48,909 nt of DNA from an uncultured Pelagibacteraceae bacterium (GTDB taxonomy: Bacteria; Pseudomonadota; Alphaproteobacteria; Pelagibacterales; Pelagibacteraceae), in assembly GCA_902554335.1 (NCBI GenBank), contig CACDOD010000008.1, positions 1-48,909 on the forward strand, written 5' to 3'. The notes under the pieces are model-generated. The model was not told the DNA's origin and ran no database searches. It saw only the letters and a program-made list of their open reading frames with translations. This document shows, one piece after another, positions 16,781-25,712 of the stretch. Numbering within the stretch: the stretch's first letter is position 1; each line of letters opens with the position of its first letter. The position numbers and the translations under genes were made by a program.

Positions 16781-17471
16781 ATTTGTATTTAGCTTTGCAA
16801 ACTTCAGCTAAAATTAAGTTAGGATCTATAAATATTTTTGATTCTTTTGCAAATTTGTATGATTTAAATGCAAATACAGCCACAGGTAATTCAGTGCAGC
16901 CTAATATAATTTTATTGCACCTAATTCGTTTAAAATAAGTAATCGCTGGTTGAATGGCTTTTGATGCCTCTTTTACTTTTCCTTGTTTAACAAGTTTAAT
17001 TGCAAGATTAACATATTTTTTTTGTACTAACTTAGATGGGTGAACAATATGAAAATGATTGTTAAAATATTTATTATAAACTTTTGTTTTAATGGTTGCT
17101 TCAGTTGATAAAAGCCCAATTTTTGATTCTGGTTTACAATGTTTTTTTGTGTGCAAATAAGCCTGTTCTGGCATACTTAAAATAGGAATCTTTATTTTTT
17201 TTTTTAAATCATCATACCAATAATGAGCTGTGTTGCATGGCATTACAATGAACTTGCATTGATTTCTTTGTAATAATTTACAACCGACAATTAATTCTTT
17301 TAAAACATTATAATATTTTTTTAAATTCTCAGGCCTTTTTGGAATATCTGATTTATTGTATAATAAAAATTTAGGATACTCTTGATCAGATTTTCCTCTG
17401 TATAACATTGAAAGTTTGTTACAGAGATCTAGACCCGCTTGAGTTCCCATTCCACCTAGAATTCCGATCAT
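16773..17471 (-). CDS. Aspartate/glutamate racemase family protein
   Basis: 232 residues. The family start MIGILGGMGTQAG and the two catalytic cysteines, Cys79 in MPCNTAHYWYDDL and Cys192 in LGCTELPVAV, are all present, so it should be an active PLP-independent amino-acid racemase (aspartate racemase/YgeA/hydantoin-racemase-like). It might make D-amino acids or process them; the substrate cannot be told from sequence. It follows the nnrE gene by 8 bases on the same strand. Confidence 0.88.
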   Translation of the reverse strand: MIGILGGMGTQAGLDLCNKLSMLYRGKSDQEYPKFLLYNKSDIPKRPENLKKYYNVLKELIVGCKLLQRNQCKFIVMPCNTAHYWYDDLKKKIKIPILSMPEQAYLHTKKHCKPESKIGLLSTEATIKTKVYNKYFNNHFHIVHPSKLVQKKYVNLAIKLVKQGKVKEASKAIQPAITYFKRIRCNKIILGCTELPVAVFAFKSYKFAKESKIFIDPNLILAEVCKAKYKSI

Positions 17472-17479
17472 AAATAGGC

Positions 17480-18091
17480 TTATTGATAAATTCCAATATC
17501 TATTATTTTAATTTTTCCAGATAATTTTGATCCTGGATACATTTTGTGACCAAGTTTTTTTGCATGTAGAGCCAAAGTAACATCTGCTTTTATTGCTTCA
17601 CCCATAACTTTTCCGTTATCTCCGTATACTCCAGATGGTATATCTACAGCTATAACTTTTAATTTAGAATTATTTATTTTATCAACACATTCTTTAAAAA
17701 TACCTTCAATTTTTTTATTTAAACCTATCCCAAATAATGCATCTACAATAACTGCATCTTGATTAATATTTAATTCTTCAAGGGGTTTTTTTTTTAATTT
17801 ATTTTTTTTATATGCCTTCAAGCTATCACCTTTGTAGTTATTTTTTCCTAAACAATATAAATCAACTTCTTTTCCGTGTTCACTTAGACAACTTGATAAT
17901 ATTAAACCATCACCACCATTATTACCTGGTCCACAAACAACAATAAATCTGTTTTTTTTGTAAATTTTTATTATTTGTTTTGCACATGCCTCACCAGCTT
18001 GCTCCATCAATTTAAATGAATCTCCTAATCTTAAAAACTCTCTTTTTTCTATATCTTTGATTTCAGAGATTGATAAGGCGATTTTTCTCAT
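17480..18091 (-). CDS. nnrE: NAD(P)H-hydrate epimerase (YjeF N-terminal domain)
   Basis: 203 residues, a stand-alone YjeF_N domain. The CGPGNNGGDGL loop (about 53-63), VIVDALFGIGL and AVDIPSGVYGDNG motifs are diagnostic. The enzyme epimerises damaged R-NAD(P)HX so that the dehydratase NnrD can repair it. In many bacteria NnrE and NnrD are one fused protein; here the C-terminal ADP/ATP-dependent dehydratase (carbohydrate-kinase-like) domain is absent, so NnrD would have to be encoded elsewhere. A well-placed promoter is visible upstream at 18146-18173. Confidence 0.92.
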   Translation of the reverse strand: MRKIALSISEIKDIEKREFLRLGDSFKLMEQAGEACAKQIIKIYKKNRFIVVCGPGNNGGDGLILSSCLSEHGKEVDLYCLGKNNYKGDSLKAYKKNKLKKKPLEELNINQDAVIVDALFGIGLNKKIEGIFKECVDKINNSKLKVIAVDIPSGVYGDNGKVMGEAIKADVTLALHAKKLGHKMYPGSKLSGKIKIIDIGIYQ

Positions 18092-18145
18092 TATTTCAGC
18101 TTAATTTGATCTTAAAAAAATATCAATAAGACAACTTATAACCTC

Positions 18146-18173
18146 ATTATATTATGGCTTGATTTTATGTCGA
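18146..18173 (-). promoter_or_regulatory. Sigma70-type promoter for nnrE
   Basis: On the minus strand TCGACA (18173-18168, 5 of 6 matches to TTGACA) is followed after 16 bases by TATAAT (18151-18146). Transcription would begin near 18140, leaving about 50 bases of leader to the nnrE ATG. An imperfect 8-bp dyad (18156-18163 GGCTTGAT with 18183-18190 ATTAAGCC) brackets the -35 region and could be an operator. Confidence 0.55.
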
Positions 18174-18243
18174 AAAGGACTAATTAAGCCACTGAAAAAT
18201 TATACGAATTCGAAGTTTATATAATTTTCTCATTTTCCCTTTA

Positions 18244-18274
18244 GAGTAAGCAAACTTCTTTAGTTTGCTTACTC
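18244..18274. terminator. Perfect 13-bp hairpin in the nnrE / DUF4396 divergent gap
   Basis: GAGTAAGCAAACT (18244-18256) and AGTTTGCTTACTC (18262-18274) pair perfectly around a 5-base loop. It lies between two divergent genes, where no annotated transcript should end, so it is either the terminator of an unannotated small RNA or an operator. Flanks are AT-rich but without a long U-run on either side. Confidence 0.6.
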
Positions 18275-18328
18275 ATTTAAACTAAAATGTTTCATTGAAA
18301 AATATTAAATTGGGACTACTTTATTAAT

Positions 18329-18769
18329 ATGGAGGCAGTAGTTAATTTTCACTGGAGATGCAAACATACTTGGAGACGTAGTGCAAAAAATACTGCATGG
18401 TGTTTATTAGGCTGCGCTATAGGTGACTTTGGAACTATTTTATTTTTTCAATTAACAGGAATTCCATGGCCAGTTTTAGCTATTATGATACTAGCAATTA
18501 TCAATGGTTTAATTACAAGTATTATTTTAGAGACAATAATTTTATTAAAGCAAGACTTTAATTTTTCTCAAGCATTGAAAACTGCACTAGGAATGAGTTT
18601 TATTTCTATGATTAGTATGGAAGTTGCAATGAATTTAACCGATTATCTTTTAACTGGTGGTGCGATTTTAAATTGGTGGGTTGTTCCAATAATGCTTGCA
18701 GTTGGTTTCGTAACCCCTTGGCCTTATAATTACTGGAGATTAAAGAAATTTAATATTGCTTGTCACTAA
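18329..18769 (+). CDS. DUF4396 membrane protein
   Basis: 146 residues. After a short NFHWRCKHTWRRSAKNTAW lead with histidine and cysteine residues come about four hydrophobic helices (LLGCAIGDFGTILFF, PVLAIMILAIINGLITSIILETIILL, ALGMSFISMISMEVAMNLTDYL, WWVVPIMLAVGFVTPWPYNYWRL). This matches the DUF4396 family, whose function is unknown; the His/Cys-rich start suggests metal contact, which is speculation. No clear ribosome binding site is visible before the ATG. It overlaps the convergent TRAP permease gene by 20 bases. Confidence 0.8.
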   Translation: MEAVVNFHWRCKHTWRRSAKNTAWCLLGCAIGDFGTILFFQLTGIPWPVLAIMILAIINGLITSIILETIILLKQDFNFSQALKTALGMSFISMISMEVAMNLTDYLLTGGAILNWWVVPIMLAVGFVTPWPYNYWRLKKFNIACH

Positions 18770-21092
18770 ATCTATAGTTTTTATAATTTAAAAATCCAAA
18801 TAAAATTAAAGCGATAAAGGCAAATATATAAATAAAATCTTTATTGGGTCTATCAAAATTCTCGATTTTAATTTCACTTATTATATCATCCATTTCTAAA
18901 CCACTTTTCTTTGCATTTCCTTTCCAGTCCAGTGTATCAATAATTATATTATCATTAGATTTAACAAGGTTTATTCCATAGTTTTCCAGATTGAAGTTTT
19001 CCTCATAAGTATTTTTATTTATTACAAATAATTTATATTTGTCTCCATATTCAGTTTGTCTCGTAATTTTTATGTGAACTTCTTTATTTGGCTCAAAGAT
19101 ATGATTTTGGGCCTGCTCAAGCTCTAAATAATTAAACTTTGGATAAAATTTATTTAAAACATACTCAGGTGATAAAAAAGATAAAGAAATAATTAAAAAA
19201 ATTATTATTTCAAACCATCTTAATTTATTTATAAACCATGCTTGTGTAGCTGCAGAAAATACTAGAATTCCAATTAAAGACGTTACAATTACTAATATAG
19301 CATGCCAAAAATTTTCAACTCCAATTAAGAGTAATTCATGATTGAACAAAAATACGATTGGCAAAACGCCAGTTCTTAAACTGTACCATATAGCTTGCAT
19401 ACCTGTTTTCAACGGATCTCCCCCAGAAATTCCTGCTGCAGCATATGATGCTAGACCAACGGGTGGCGTTACATCAGCCATCAAACCAAAATAAAATACA
19501 AATAAGTGAACAGCAATTATAGGAAATATATAACCTGATGCATTACCAACATCTACTAGCACCATTGACATTAATGATGCAACTACAACATAGTTTGCAG
19601 TAGTCGGTAAACCCATACCAAGTAGTAGACATAATAATATTGTTAATGCGATTAAAATTATTACGTTATCACCAGCAATTGACTCAATAACTAAAATTAA
19701 ATTTGTACTTAATCCTGTAGATCCTACGGCACCAACGATTACTCCTGCTGTTGCAATTGCAACACCAACAGCAATCATATTAATTGCACCTTTCTCTAAT
19801 CCAATTACTGTTTCCTTAGCCCAATCTTTTAAATTAGAGATAAATGAAGTTTCTTTTGGTGCTTTTACTAACTTGTTTATAAAGTTAACCAGAACTAATG
19901 CAATTGTAGCATAAAATATTGAGTAGGAAGCAGTTAGTCTCATATAAACCAATAAATAAATTAAAATAAAAATTGGGATTAGGAAGTGTAGTCCAGAAAT
20001 AAAAGTTTCTTTTAATTTTGGTAAATCTTTTTCCTCAAGTCCCTTAAGTCCTAATTTTAAAGCCTCTAAATGAGAAATGTAAAAGAGTGCTATATAAGAA
20101 ATTATTGCAGGTAAAAAAGCATGTTTTACAATTTCAAAATAAGTTACCCCAATAAAACTTGCCATAACAAAAGCTGCTGCCCCCATAACTGGCGGCATTA
20201 TTTGTCCATTAACAGAAGATGAAACTTCTATTGCTCCTGCTTTTTCTTTTGAGAAACCAGTTTGTTTCATTATTGGAATTGTAAAAGTTCCAGTTGTTAC
20301 AGTATTAGCTACAGAAGAACCTGATATCATTCCAGTCATACCTGAGCCTAAGATTGCTGCCTTTGCAGGGCCACCCCTAGATTTTCCAACTAAAGCAAAC
20401 GCTAAATCTAAGAAATATCTTCCGCCACCAGCTGTTTCTAGAAACGCCCCAAATAATACAAATAAAAATATGAAATCAACCGAAACACCAATAGGAATTC
20501 CAAATATAGCCTCCTGATCAAACCATTGAAAGCCAACCAATCTTTTTAAAGATAGTCCTCCATGAGAAATGATTTCTGGCGCATATTTCCCAAAATAAGA
20601 AAATAATAAAAAACAAACAGCAATAATAACTAGCGGTTTTCCAATTACTCGTCTTGTGGCTTCTAACAATAGAAATATACCTATTAAGCCAATAACTAAC
20701 TCTAATGGAAATTCAAACCCTAACATTTGAATTGTTAATAAAACTCCACCCCTATCAACTAATTGATCATAAAAAAAATATATATAGAGACAACAAAATA
20801 GAGCTATCAAAGATATAAATATATCGAATATTGAAATATTTTTATTTTTCCTAATTGGAAAGATTAAAAAAGCTAACAGAAGAGCAAAACCTAAATGAAT
20901 TGCTCTTGCAGGCAATCCTTTAAACATTCCAAAATCTAAAATAAAAGGAAATGGTGAGGCATACCATAATTGAAACAGTGACCAAATAATTGCTATGTAT
21001 CCAACTATTTTTAAATGAAAACCAGATAACCTTTTTGTTGGAGAAATATCTTCTTGAATTTTGGTTTTGATATTATCTACTGATTCACTCAT
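18750..21092 (-). CDS. TAXI-type TRAP transporter fused permease (4TM/12TM fusion)
   Basis: 780 residues. An N-terminal DctQ-like four-helix part (about 25-165) is fused to a DctM-like large permease with the GSGMTGMISGSSVANTVTTG and GLPTTANYVVVASL motifs characteristic of TRAP permeases. After the last permease helices there is an extra C-terminal region (about 650-780, ending in another TM helix) that resembles DUF3394, a PDZ-like periplasmic domain found on TAXI permeases. It imports organic acids or amino acids using the sodium or proton gradient, with the binding protein encoded upstream at 21165. Expression relative to the binding protein is probably reduced by the hairpin at 21119-21144. 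Confidence 0.95.
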   Translation of the reverse strand: MSESVDNIKTKIQEDISPTKRLSGFHLKIVGYIAIIWSLFQLWYASPFPFILDFGMFKGLPARAIHLGFALLLAFLIFPIRKNKNISIFDIFISLIALFCCLYIYFFYDQLVDRGGVLLTIQMLGFEFPLELVIGLIGIFLLLEATRRVIGKPLVIIAVCFLLFSYFGKYAPEIISHGGLSLKRLVGFQWFDQEAIFGIPIGVSVDFIFLFVLFGAFLETAGGGRYFLDLAFALVGKSRGGPAKAAILGSGMTGMISGSSVANTVTTGTFTIPIMKQTGFSKEKAGAIEVSSSVNGQIMPPVMGAAAFVMASFIGVTYFEIVKHAFLPAIISYIALFYISHLEALKLGLKGLEEKDLPKLKETFISGLHFLIPIFILIYLLVYMRLTASYSIFYATIALVLVNFINKLVKAPKETSFISNLKDWAKETVIGLEKGAINMIAVGVAIATAGVIVGAVGSTGLSTNLILVIESIAGDNVIILIALTILLCLLLGMGLPTTANYVVVASLMSMVLVDVGNASGYIFPIIAVHLFVFYFGLMADVTPPVGLASYAAAGISGGDPLKTGMQAIWYSLRTGVLPIVFLFNHELLLIGVENFWHAILVIVTSLIGILVFSAATQAWFINKLRWFEIIIFLIISLSFLSPEYVLNKFYPKFNYLELEQAQNHIFEPNKEVHIKITRQTEYGDKYKLFVINKNTYEENFNLENYGINLVKSNDNIIIDTLDWKGNAKKSGLEMDDIISEIKIENFDRPNKDFIYIFAFIALILFGFLNYKNYRFSDKQY

Positions 21093-21116
21093 TAAGGAAT
21101 TTTATACCATCCTAAA

Positions 21117-21144
21117 AAAAAGGCCCAATAAAAATCGGGCCTTT
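21117..21144 (-). terminator. Terminator-like hairpin between TRAP binding protein and permease
   Basis: Read on the minus strand, AAAGGCCC (21144-21137) pairs with GGGCCTTT (21126-21119) across a 10-base loop and is followed by a run of T. This is a canonical intrinsic terminator placed after the binding-protein gene and only 26 bases before the permease start. It should give partial read-through. Confidence 0.82.
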
Positions 21145-21164
21145 AAAATTAATATGGATAATAA

Positions 21165-22172
21165 TTACATTAATCCAGCTTCTTTATAGTATTTAAGAGC
21201 ACCAGGATGTAATGGAGCTGATAATCCGTCAGCTATCATATTTTCCTTTTTCAAAGGTGCAAAAGCAGGATGTTGTTTTCTAAAATCATCAAAGTTTTCG
21301 AAAACAGCTTTTGTAACTAAGTATACAAGTTCTTCAGAAACGTCAGCACTTGTAACTACAGTAGCTTTAACACCAAAAGTAGTAACGTCTTTTTTCTGAC
21401 CTGTGTATGTTCCTTTTGGAATAATTGCTTGAGCATAGTAATCAGCTCCGCTTATTAATCCTTGAACTTCCGAACCTGTTAAATTGATTGGTAATGCTTT
21501 AGCTCCACATGTTGCAGCTTGTTCCATTGCACCATTTGGAAAACCAACAGAATAACCAAAGGCATCAATTTTACCATCACAAAGTGCTTTAACTTGCTCT
21601 GATGAAGTTAATTCAGTTACTGATTTAAAGAAACTATTGCTAACACCTTTAGCTTTCATTAACTCTTCCATAGTTCCTCTTTGACCAGAACCAGGGTTAC
21701 CAATGTTAACTACTTTTCCTTCTAAGCCAGCAAAATCTTTAACTTTAGCTTTTTTTCTAGCCCAAATTTGAAATGGCTCGTTGTGAACAGAAAACACAGC
21801 TCTTAGATTACTGTATTGTTTTCCTTCCCATTTACTTGAACCATTGTATGCATGATACTGCCAGTCAGATTGAGCAACACCAAATTGAAATTCACCTTCT
21901 TTAATTTGTCCAATATTATAATTAGAACCTCCAGTTGAAGGCGCAGTACATCTGTATGCTTTATCCGAATTAGCTTTGCTTCTTCCATGCTCTGAACTAG
22001 TTGCATATTTGTGAAGCATTTTGCATATCGCGTTTCCAGTCTGGAAATAAACTCCAGTAGGTCCACCTGTACCAATTGTAAAAAACTCTGCTGATTTAGC
22101 AATAGTTGTAAATGACAGAGTTGATACAACTAATAAAAAGATGGCAGATATTCTTGAGATTATTTTTCTCAT
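21165..22172 (-). CDS. TAXI family TRAP transporter solute-binding protein
   Basis: 335 residues, periplasmic. A signal peptide ends near TTIAKSAEF, and the mature protein starts FFTIGTGGPTGVYFQTGNAICKML, the signature of TAXI (TRAP-associated extracytoplasmic immunogenic) binding proteins. PSTGGSNYNIGQIKEGEFQFGVAQSDW is the next conserved ligand-site segment. Family members bind glutamate/glutamine, dicarboxylates or other small acids; ligand not deducible here. An AAGGGGGGAAG ribosome binding site precedes the ATG. Together with the fused permease it forms a two-gene transporter. Confidence 0.95.
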   Translation of the reverse strand: MRKIISRISAIFLLVVSTLSFTTIAKSAEFFTIGTGGPTGVYFQTGNAICKMLHKYATSSEHGRSKANSDKAYRCTAPSTGGSNYNIGQIKEGEFQFGVAQSDWQYHAYNGSSKWEGKQYSNLRAVFSVHNEPFQIWARKKAKVKDFAGLEGKVVNIGNPGSGQRGTMEELMKAKGVSNSFFKSVTELTSSEQVKALCDGKIDAFGYSVGFPNGAMEQAATCGAKALPINLTGSEVQGLISGADYYAQAIIPKGTYTGQKKDVTTFGVKATVVTSADVSEELVYLVTKAVFENFDDFRKQHPAFAPLKKENMIADGLSAPLHPGALKYYKEAGLM

Positions 22173-22243
22173 AACTTCCCCCCTTATTATTTATAAAAAA
22201 ATTTTATCATCTTTATTTAGATATTGTCGAGCTAAGAATTAAT

Positions 22244-23461
22244 TTATTTAGACCAATTTTTTAATCTATTTACACCCTCTACAACCTTGGGTGCAAAATT
22301 TTTAATAGTTTGATTATCTAGTTTTTCATTATGGGTTTTTTCCATAAAATTTTTACCATCAAAATCTGTGAAGCTTAATCTTGCTAACAATTTATTTTCT
22401 TTAAAACCAAAATCTGATCCAGGAAGTAATGCAACTCCTGTTTTTTCTAAAATATCTTTACACATTTCACTTGAGGAATTAAATTTTTTTCCAACAAACT
22501 CTGGCATTAAATAAAATCCACCTTGAGGTTTGTTTATTAAAACATCATTTGATTTTAAATTTTCATAAACATAATTTCCAACAGATTTAAGAATATTTTT
22601 TGATTTTTGAATATAATCATCATGATTATTTTTATGAGCTGTAATTGCAGCGTACTGGATTGGTGCGCTTACAGATGAAAAAGTCTCACTTGCTAAAACT
22701 TTAAGTTGATTTGTAATATTTGATAAATTTTCTGGAATAATAAAATATCCAAGTCTCCATCCGCCAGCGCCACACCATTTACTAAGACCTGTACTTATTA
22801 TTGTTTTATCAGGGGCATATATTGCAATTGATTTATAGTTATCTTCAAAAGATAATTCAGAGTAAATTTCATCTGACAAGAAGTATAAATTGTATTTTTT
22901 TGATAATGCAGCAAGCTCTTCTAAATTTCCACAAATTTGCCCAGATGGATTATTAGGTGAATTTAAAAAAAGTAAATATTTTTGATCTTTATTTTCTTTT
23001 AATAATTTTTCTAATTCCTCAGCTGTTGGAAACCAATTATTTTCTCTAGAGCATTCTAACCATTTAATCTTATTTCTACCTATTATTGCTTGTGGAGCGT
23101 ATGATACCCAGCTTGGTGCTGGTAAAATAATTTCTCCATCAAAAAGTATATGAAGTAAGAACATAAGTTCTTTTGAACCAGGACCTACAATTATATTTTC
23201 TGGTTTATATTCTAATTTTTTTTTTGAAGAAATATATTTAGCAATAGCTTCTCTTAGCTCTTTTAATCCTTGCATTGGTAAATAGCTATTTTGATGAGCA
23301 TTGTTTTTTAACTCAGCTACTACATCCTCAGGAACTTTAAAAGGGGATTGACCAAAACCAAATTTATAAACTTTCTTTCCTTCTTTCTCCATTTTATTTG
23401 AAACTTCATTAATAAGTAGAGTAGAGGACGGTTTTAAGTTTTTTATAATATCTTTAATCAT
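22244..23461 (-). CDS. Class I/II pyridoxal-phosphate aminotransferase
   Basis: 405 residues of fold type I. PLP lysine Lys228 is in STGLSKWCGAGGWRLGY; NSPNNPSG (about 168-175) and the DEIYSEL segment are the aspartate-aminotransferase family cofactor contacts. Substrate is probably an aspartate-, alanine- or aromatic-type amino acid. It shares one base with the upstream acetoacetate-CoA ligase stop, so both are translated from one mRNA; the pairing may link amino-acid carbon skeletons to acetoacetyl-CoA, which is inference. Confidence 0.9.
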   Translation of the reverse strand: MIKDIIKNLKPSSTLLINEVSNKMEKEGKKVYKFGFGQSPFKVPEDVVAELKNNAHQNSYLPMQGLKELREAIAKYISSKKKLEYKPENIIVGPGSKELMFLLHILFDGEIILPAPSWVSYAPQAIIGRNKIKWLECSRENNWFPTAEELEKLLKENKDQKYLLFLNSPNNPSGQICGNLEELAALSKKYNLYFLSDEIYSELSFEDNYKSIAIYAPDKTIISTGLSKWCGAGGWRLGYFIIPENLSNITNQLKVLASETFSSVSAPIQYAAITAHKNNHDDYIQKSKNILKSVGNYVYENLKSNDVLINKPQGGFYLMPEFVGKKFNSSSEMCKDILEKTGVALLPGSDFGFKENKLLARLSFTDFDGKNFMEKTHNEKLDNQTIKNFAPKVVEGVNRLKNWSK

Positions 23462-25416
23462 TAATTTTTTAATTCTTTTATATCTTTAAATTCATCAAGA
23501 ATCTTAGGGTTTGCCAAGGCTTCTTTATTTTTAATCTGATTACCTTCTATTATGTTTTTTACAGCTAACTCTACTATTTTATTGTTTTTAGTTCTAGGAA
23601 TATCGCTTACTTGAATGATTTTAGATGGAACATGTCTAGGTGAAGCGTTAAACCTAATTTGTTTTTTCATTTTGAGTTTTAATTCTTCATTTAGTTCATA
23701 TTTATTGTTTAGTATTACAAATAAAATTATTCTAATATCATTATCCCAAGACTGGCCGACAACTATAGACTCTTTAATTTCTTTAAACTTTTCAACCTCA
23801 GAATAAATTTCAGCGGTACCCAGTCGAACACCACCAGGATTTAATGTTGCATCAGATCTTCCATAAATAATATAGCCACCTCTTTTAGTTTTAAGAGCAT
23901 AGTCACCGTGGTGCCATGTGTTTTTAAATCTTTTAAAATAAGCTTTTTCGAACTTTTTATTATTATTATCCTTCCAGAATTTTATTGGCACACAAGGGAA
24001 TGGAGAACAGCAAACTAACTCACCTTTTTGATTAATTTTAGATTTACCTTTCTCGCTATAGACCTTTACATCTAAACCAAGGCCATTTGCTTGTATTTCT
24101 CCAGAATAAACAGGTTGATAAATATTTCCCAAAACAAAGCAGGAAACAATATCAGTTCCACCAGATATAGATGAAAGGTGAACATTTTTTTTGACGTTTT
24201 TATAAATATATTCAAAACCTTCCTTTGATAAAGGTGAGCCAGTTGAGCAAATCACTTTAAGATTTTTAAGTTTAAATTTACTTTTTATTTTAAGATTTAA
24301 TTTTTTAAGGCTATCAATATATTTTGCACTAACTCCAAGTAATTTAACCTTTTCTTTATCTACCACTTTTAATAATAAATCATTTTTTTTATACATTGGA
24401 AAACCATCAAAAAGTAAAATCGATGCTTTAGATGCAAGAGAGCTTACGAGCCAATTCCACATCATCCAACCACATGTAGTAAAATAAAAAATATTATCTC
24501 CTGGCTTAATTTCACAGTGCAGTTGATGTTCTTTTAAATGCTGAAGCAGTACTCCACCAGTCCTATGACAAATACACTTGGGCTTTCCTGTAGTTCCACT
24601 TGAGTAAAGGATAGCTAAAGGATGATTAAAGTTAAATTTCTTTAATATATGATTTGTTTTTTTTATGTTTTTTATATCTTTAGAATAAAAATACTTAATT
24701 CCCTTAATTTTCTTAAATTTAGTAAGCATTTTACCAGGATAACTTAAGACAACTACTCTTTTAATTGATTTAATTTTTTTTAATATTTCTGGAAGTCTTT
24801 CAATAACATTAATCTCTTTTCCATTATAATAATATCTATCTGCAATAACTAATATTTTAGGTTTAATTTGTGCAAATCTTTCAATAACTCCTTTAACTCC
24901 AAAATCTGGAGAGCATGATGACCAAATTGCACCAATAGCACTTGTTCCGATAAAATATTCAACTGTTTCAATTATATTTGGAAGATAAGCTACAACTCTG
25001 TCACCGCTTTTAATATTATTTGATTTTAGAAAACTAATTATTTTATTTGAATTTATGTTTAATTGTTTCCATGTTCTTTTTTCTTTATACCCATTTTCGC
25101 TTATAAAAGTTATTGCTTTAGAATTGTCGTTTTTTGATAATAAATTTTCTGCAAAATTTAATTTGTAATCTGATAGAAAGTAATTTTTATAAAATGTTTT
25201 GGATTTCTTTAAATTTATCGAGCCCTTATTACCTTTAACTTTACTATAATCCCAGATCGACTCCCAAAATTTAGCTGAATTTTTTATACTCCAAGTTAAA
25301 ATATTTTTATAATTTCCTTTGAACTTTTGGTTGTATTTTTGTGAGATATAACCTTCATAATTTGCAAGATTTGAATTTGCAATTTCTGATTTGCTGGCAG
25401 ACCAAAGTTTTTTCAT
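23461..25416 (-). CDS. Acetoacetate-CoA ligase (acetoacetyl-CoA synthetase)
   Basis: 651 residues of the acyl-adenylate-forming family. The AMP motif is YSSGTTGKPK (271-280), then the diagnostic HRTGGVLLQHLKEH and TTCGWMMWNWL segments of acetoacetate-CoA ligase, and the A8-like YGRSDATLNPGGVRLGTAEIY. The catalytic lysine region near the C-terminus is PRTKNNKIVELAVK. It activates acetoacetate with ATP and CoA so that ketone-body or leucine-derived carbon, or stored acetoacetate, can enter metabolism as acetoacetyl-CoA. First gene of a two-gene unit, divergent from the arsenic cassette. Confidence 0.93.
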   Translation of the reverse strand: MKKLWSASKSEIANSNLANYEGYISQKYNQKFKGNYKNILTWSIKNSAKFWESIWDYSKVKGNKGSINLKKSKTFYKNYFLSDYKLNFAENLLSKNDNSKAITFISENGYKEKRTWKQLNINSNKIISFLKSNNIKSGDRVVAYLPNIIETVEYFIGTSAIGAIWSSCSPDFGVKGVIERFAQIKPKILVIADRYYYNGKEINVIERLPEILKKIKSIKRVVVLSYPGKMLTKFKKIKGIKYFYSKDIKNIKKTNHILKKFNFNHPLAILYSSGTTGKPKCICHRTGGVLLQHLKEHQLHCEIKPGDNIFYFTTCGWMMWNWLVSSLASKASILLFDGFPMYKKNDLLLKVVDKEKVKLLGVSAKYIDSLKKLNLKIKSKFKLKNLKVICSTGSPLSKEGFEYIYKNVKKNVHLSSISGGTDIVSCFVLGNIYQPVYSGEIQANGLGLDVKVYSEKGKSKINQKGELVCCSPFPCVPIKFWKDNNNKKFEKAYFKRFKNTWHHGDYALKTKRGGYIIYGRSDATLNPGGVRLGTAEIYSEVEKFKEIKESIVVGQSWDNDIRIILFVILNNKYELNEELKLKMKKQIRFNASPRHVPSKIIQVSDIPRTKNNKIVELAVKNIIEGNQIKNKEALANPKILDEFKDIKELKN

Positions 25417-25490
25417 AAATTATGATGCTTATTATTTATTTTAATAAAACCTTAACATTATATTAATATACCAGATAGGGAGGAGACAAT

Positions 25491-25712
25491 ATGTTTATAA
25501 AAAAATATCTTAAATGGATAAGTACCTTTTTAGTATTAACAGGAATACTTTTAACAAACTTGAATATATACCCATTAAATATTTATTTTCATGGATTAGG
25601 TGTAGTAGGCTGGACAATAGCTGGTTTTATGAGCAAAGATAAAGCTATTCTTACAAACTTTGGCTTACAAGTGCCTTTATTTTTAATTGGAATTTATAAA
25701 GTTATTATTTGA
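25491..25712 (+). CDS. Small three-helix membrane protein (DUF6552-like)
   Basis: 73 residues, nearly all hydrophobic with short loops: helices at about 8-24, 30-46 and 55-72. The layout W-x-S-T/F, GLGVVGWTIAGFMSKDKAIL resembles small alphaproteobacterial proteins of the DUF6552 kind, which I name only tentatively. GGGAGGAGA is a strong ribosome binding site. The TGA shares its last base with the arsC ATG (TGATG), so it is coupled to the arsenic genes and may serve them. Confidence 0.78.
   Translation: MFIKKYLKWISTFLVLTGILLTNLNIYPLNIYFHGLGVVGWTIAGFMSKDKAILTNFGLQVPLFLIGIYKVII

Noticed and set aside
18092-18328. SAM or glycine riboswitch upstream of DUF4396
   Set aside because: I looked for the conserved purine-rich cores and pseudoknot strands of the SAM-II/SAM-V and glycine classes known from SAR11 and could not find them; only generic stems are visible.
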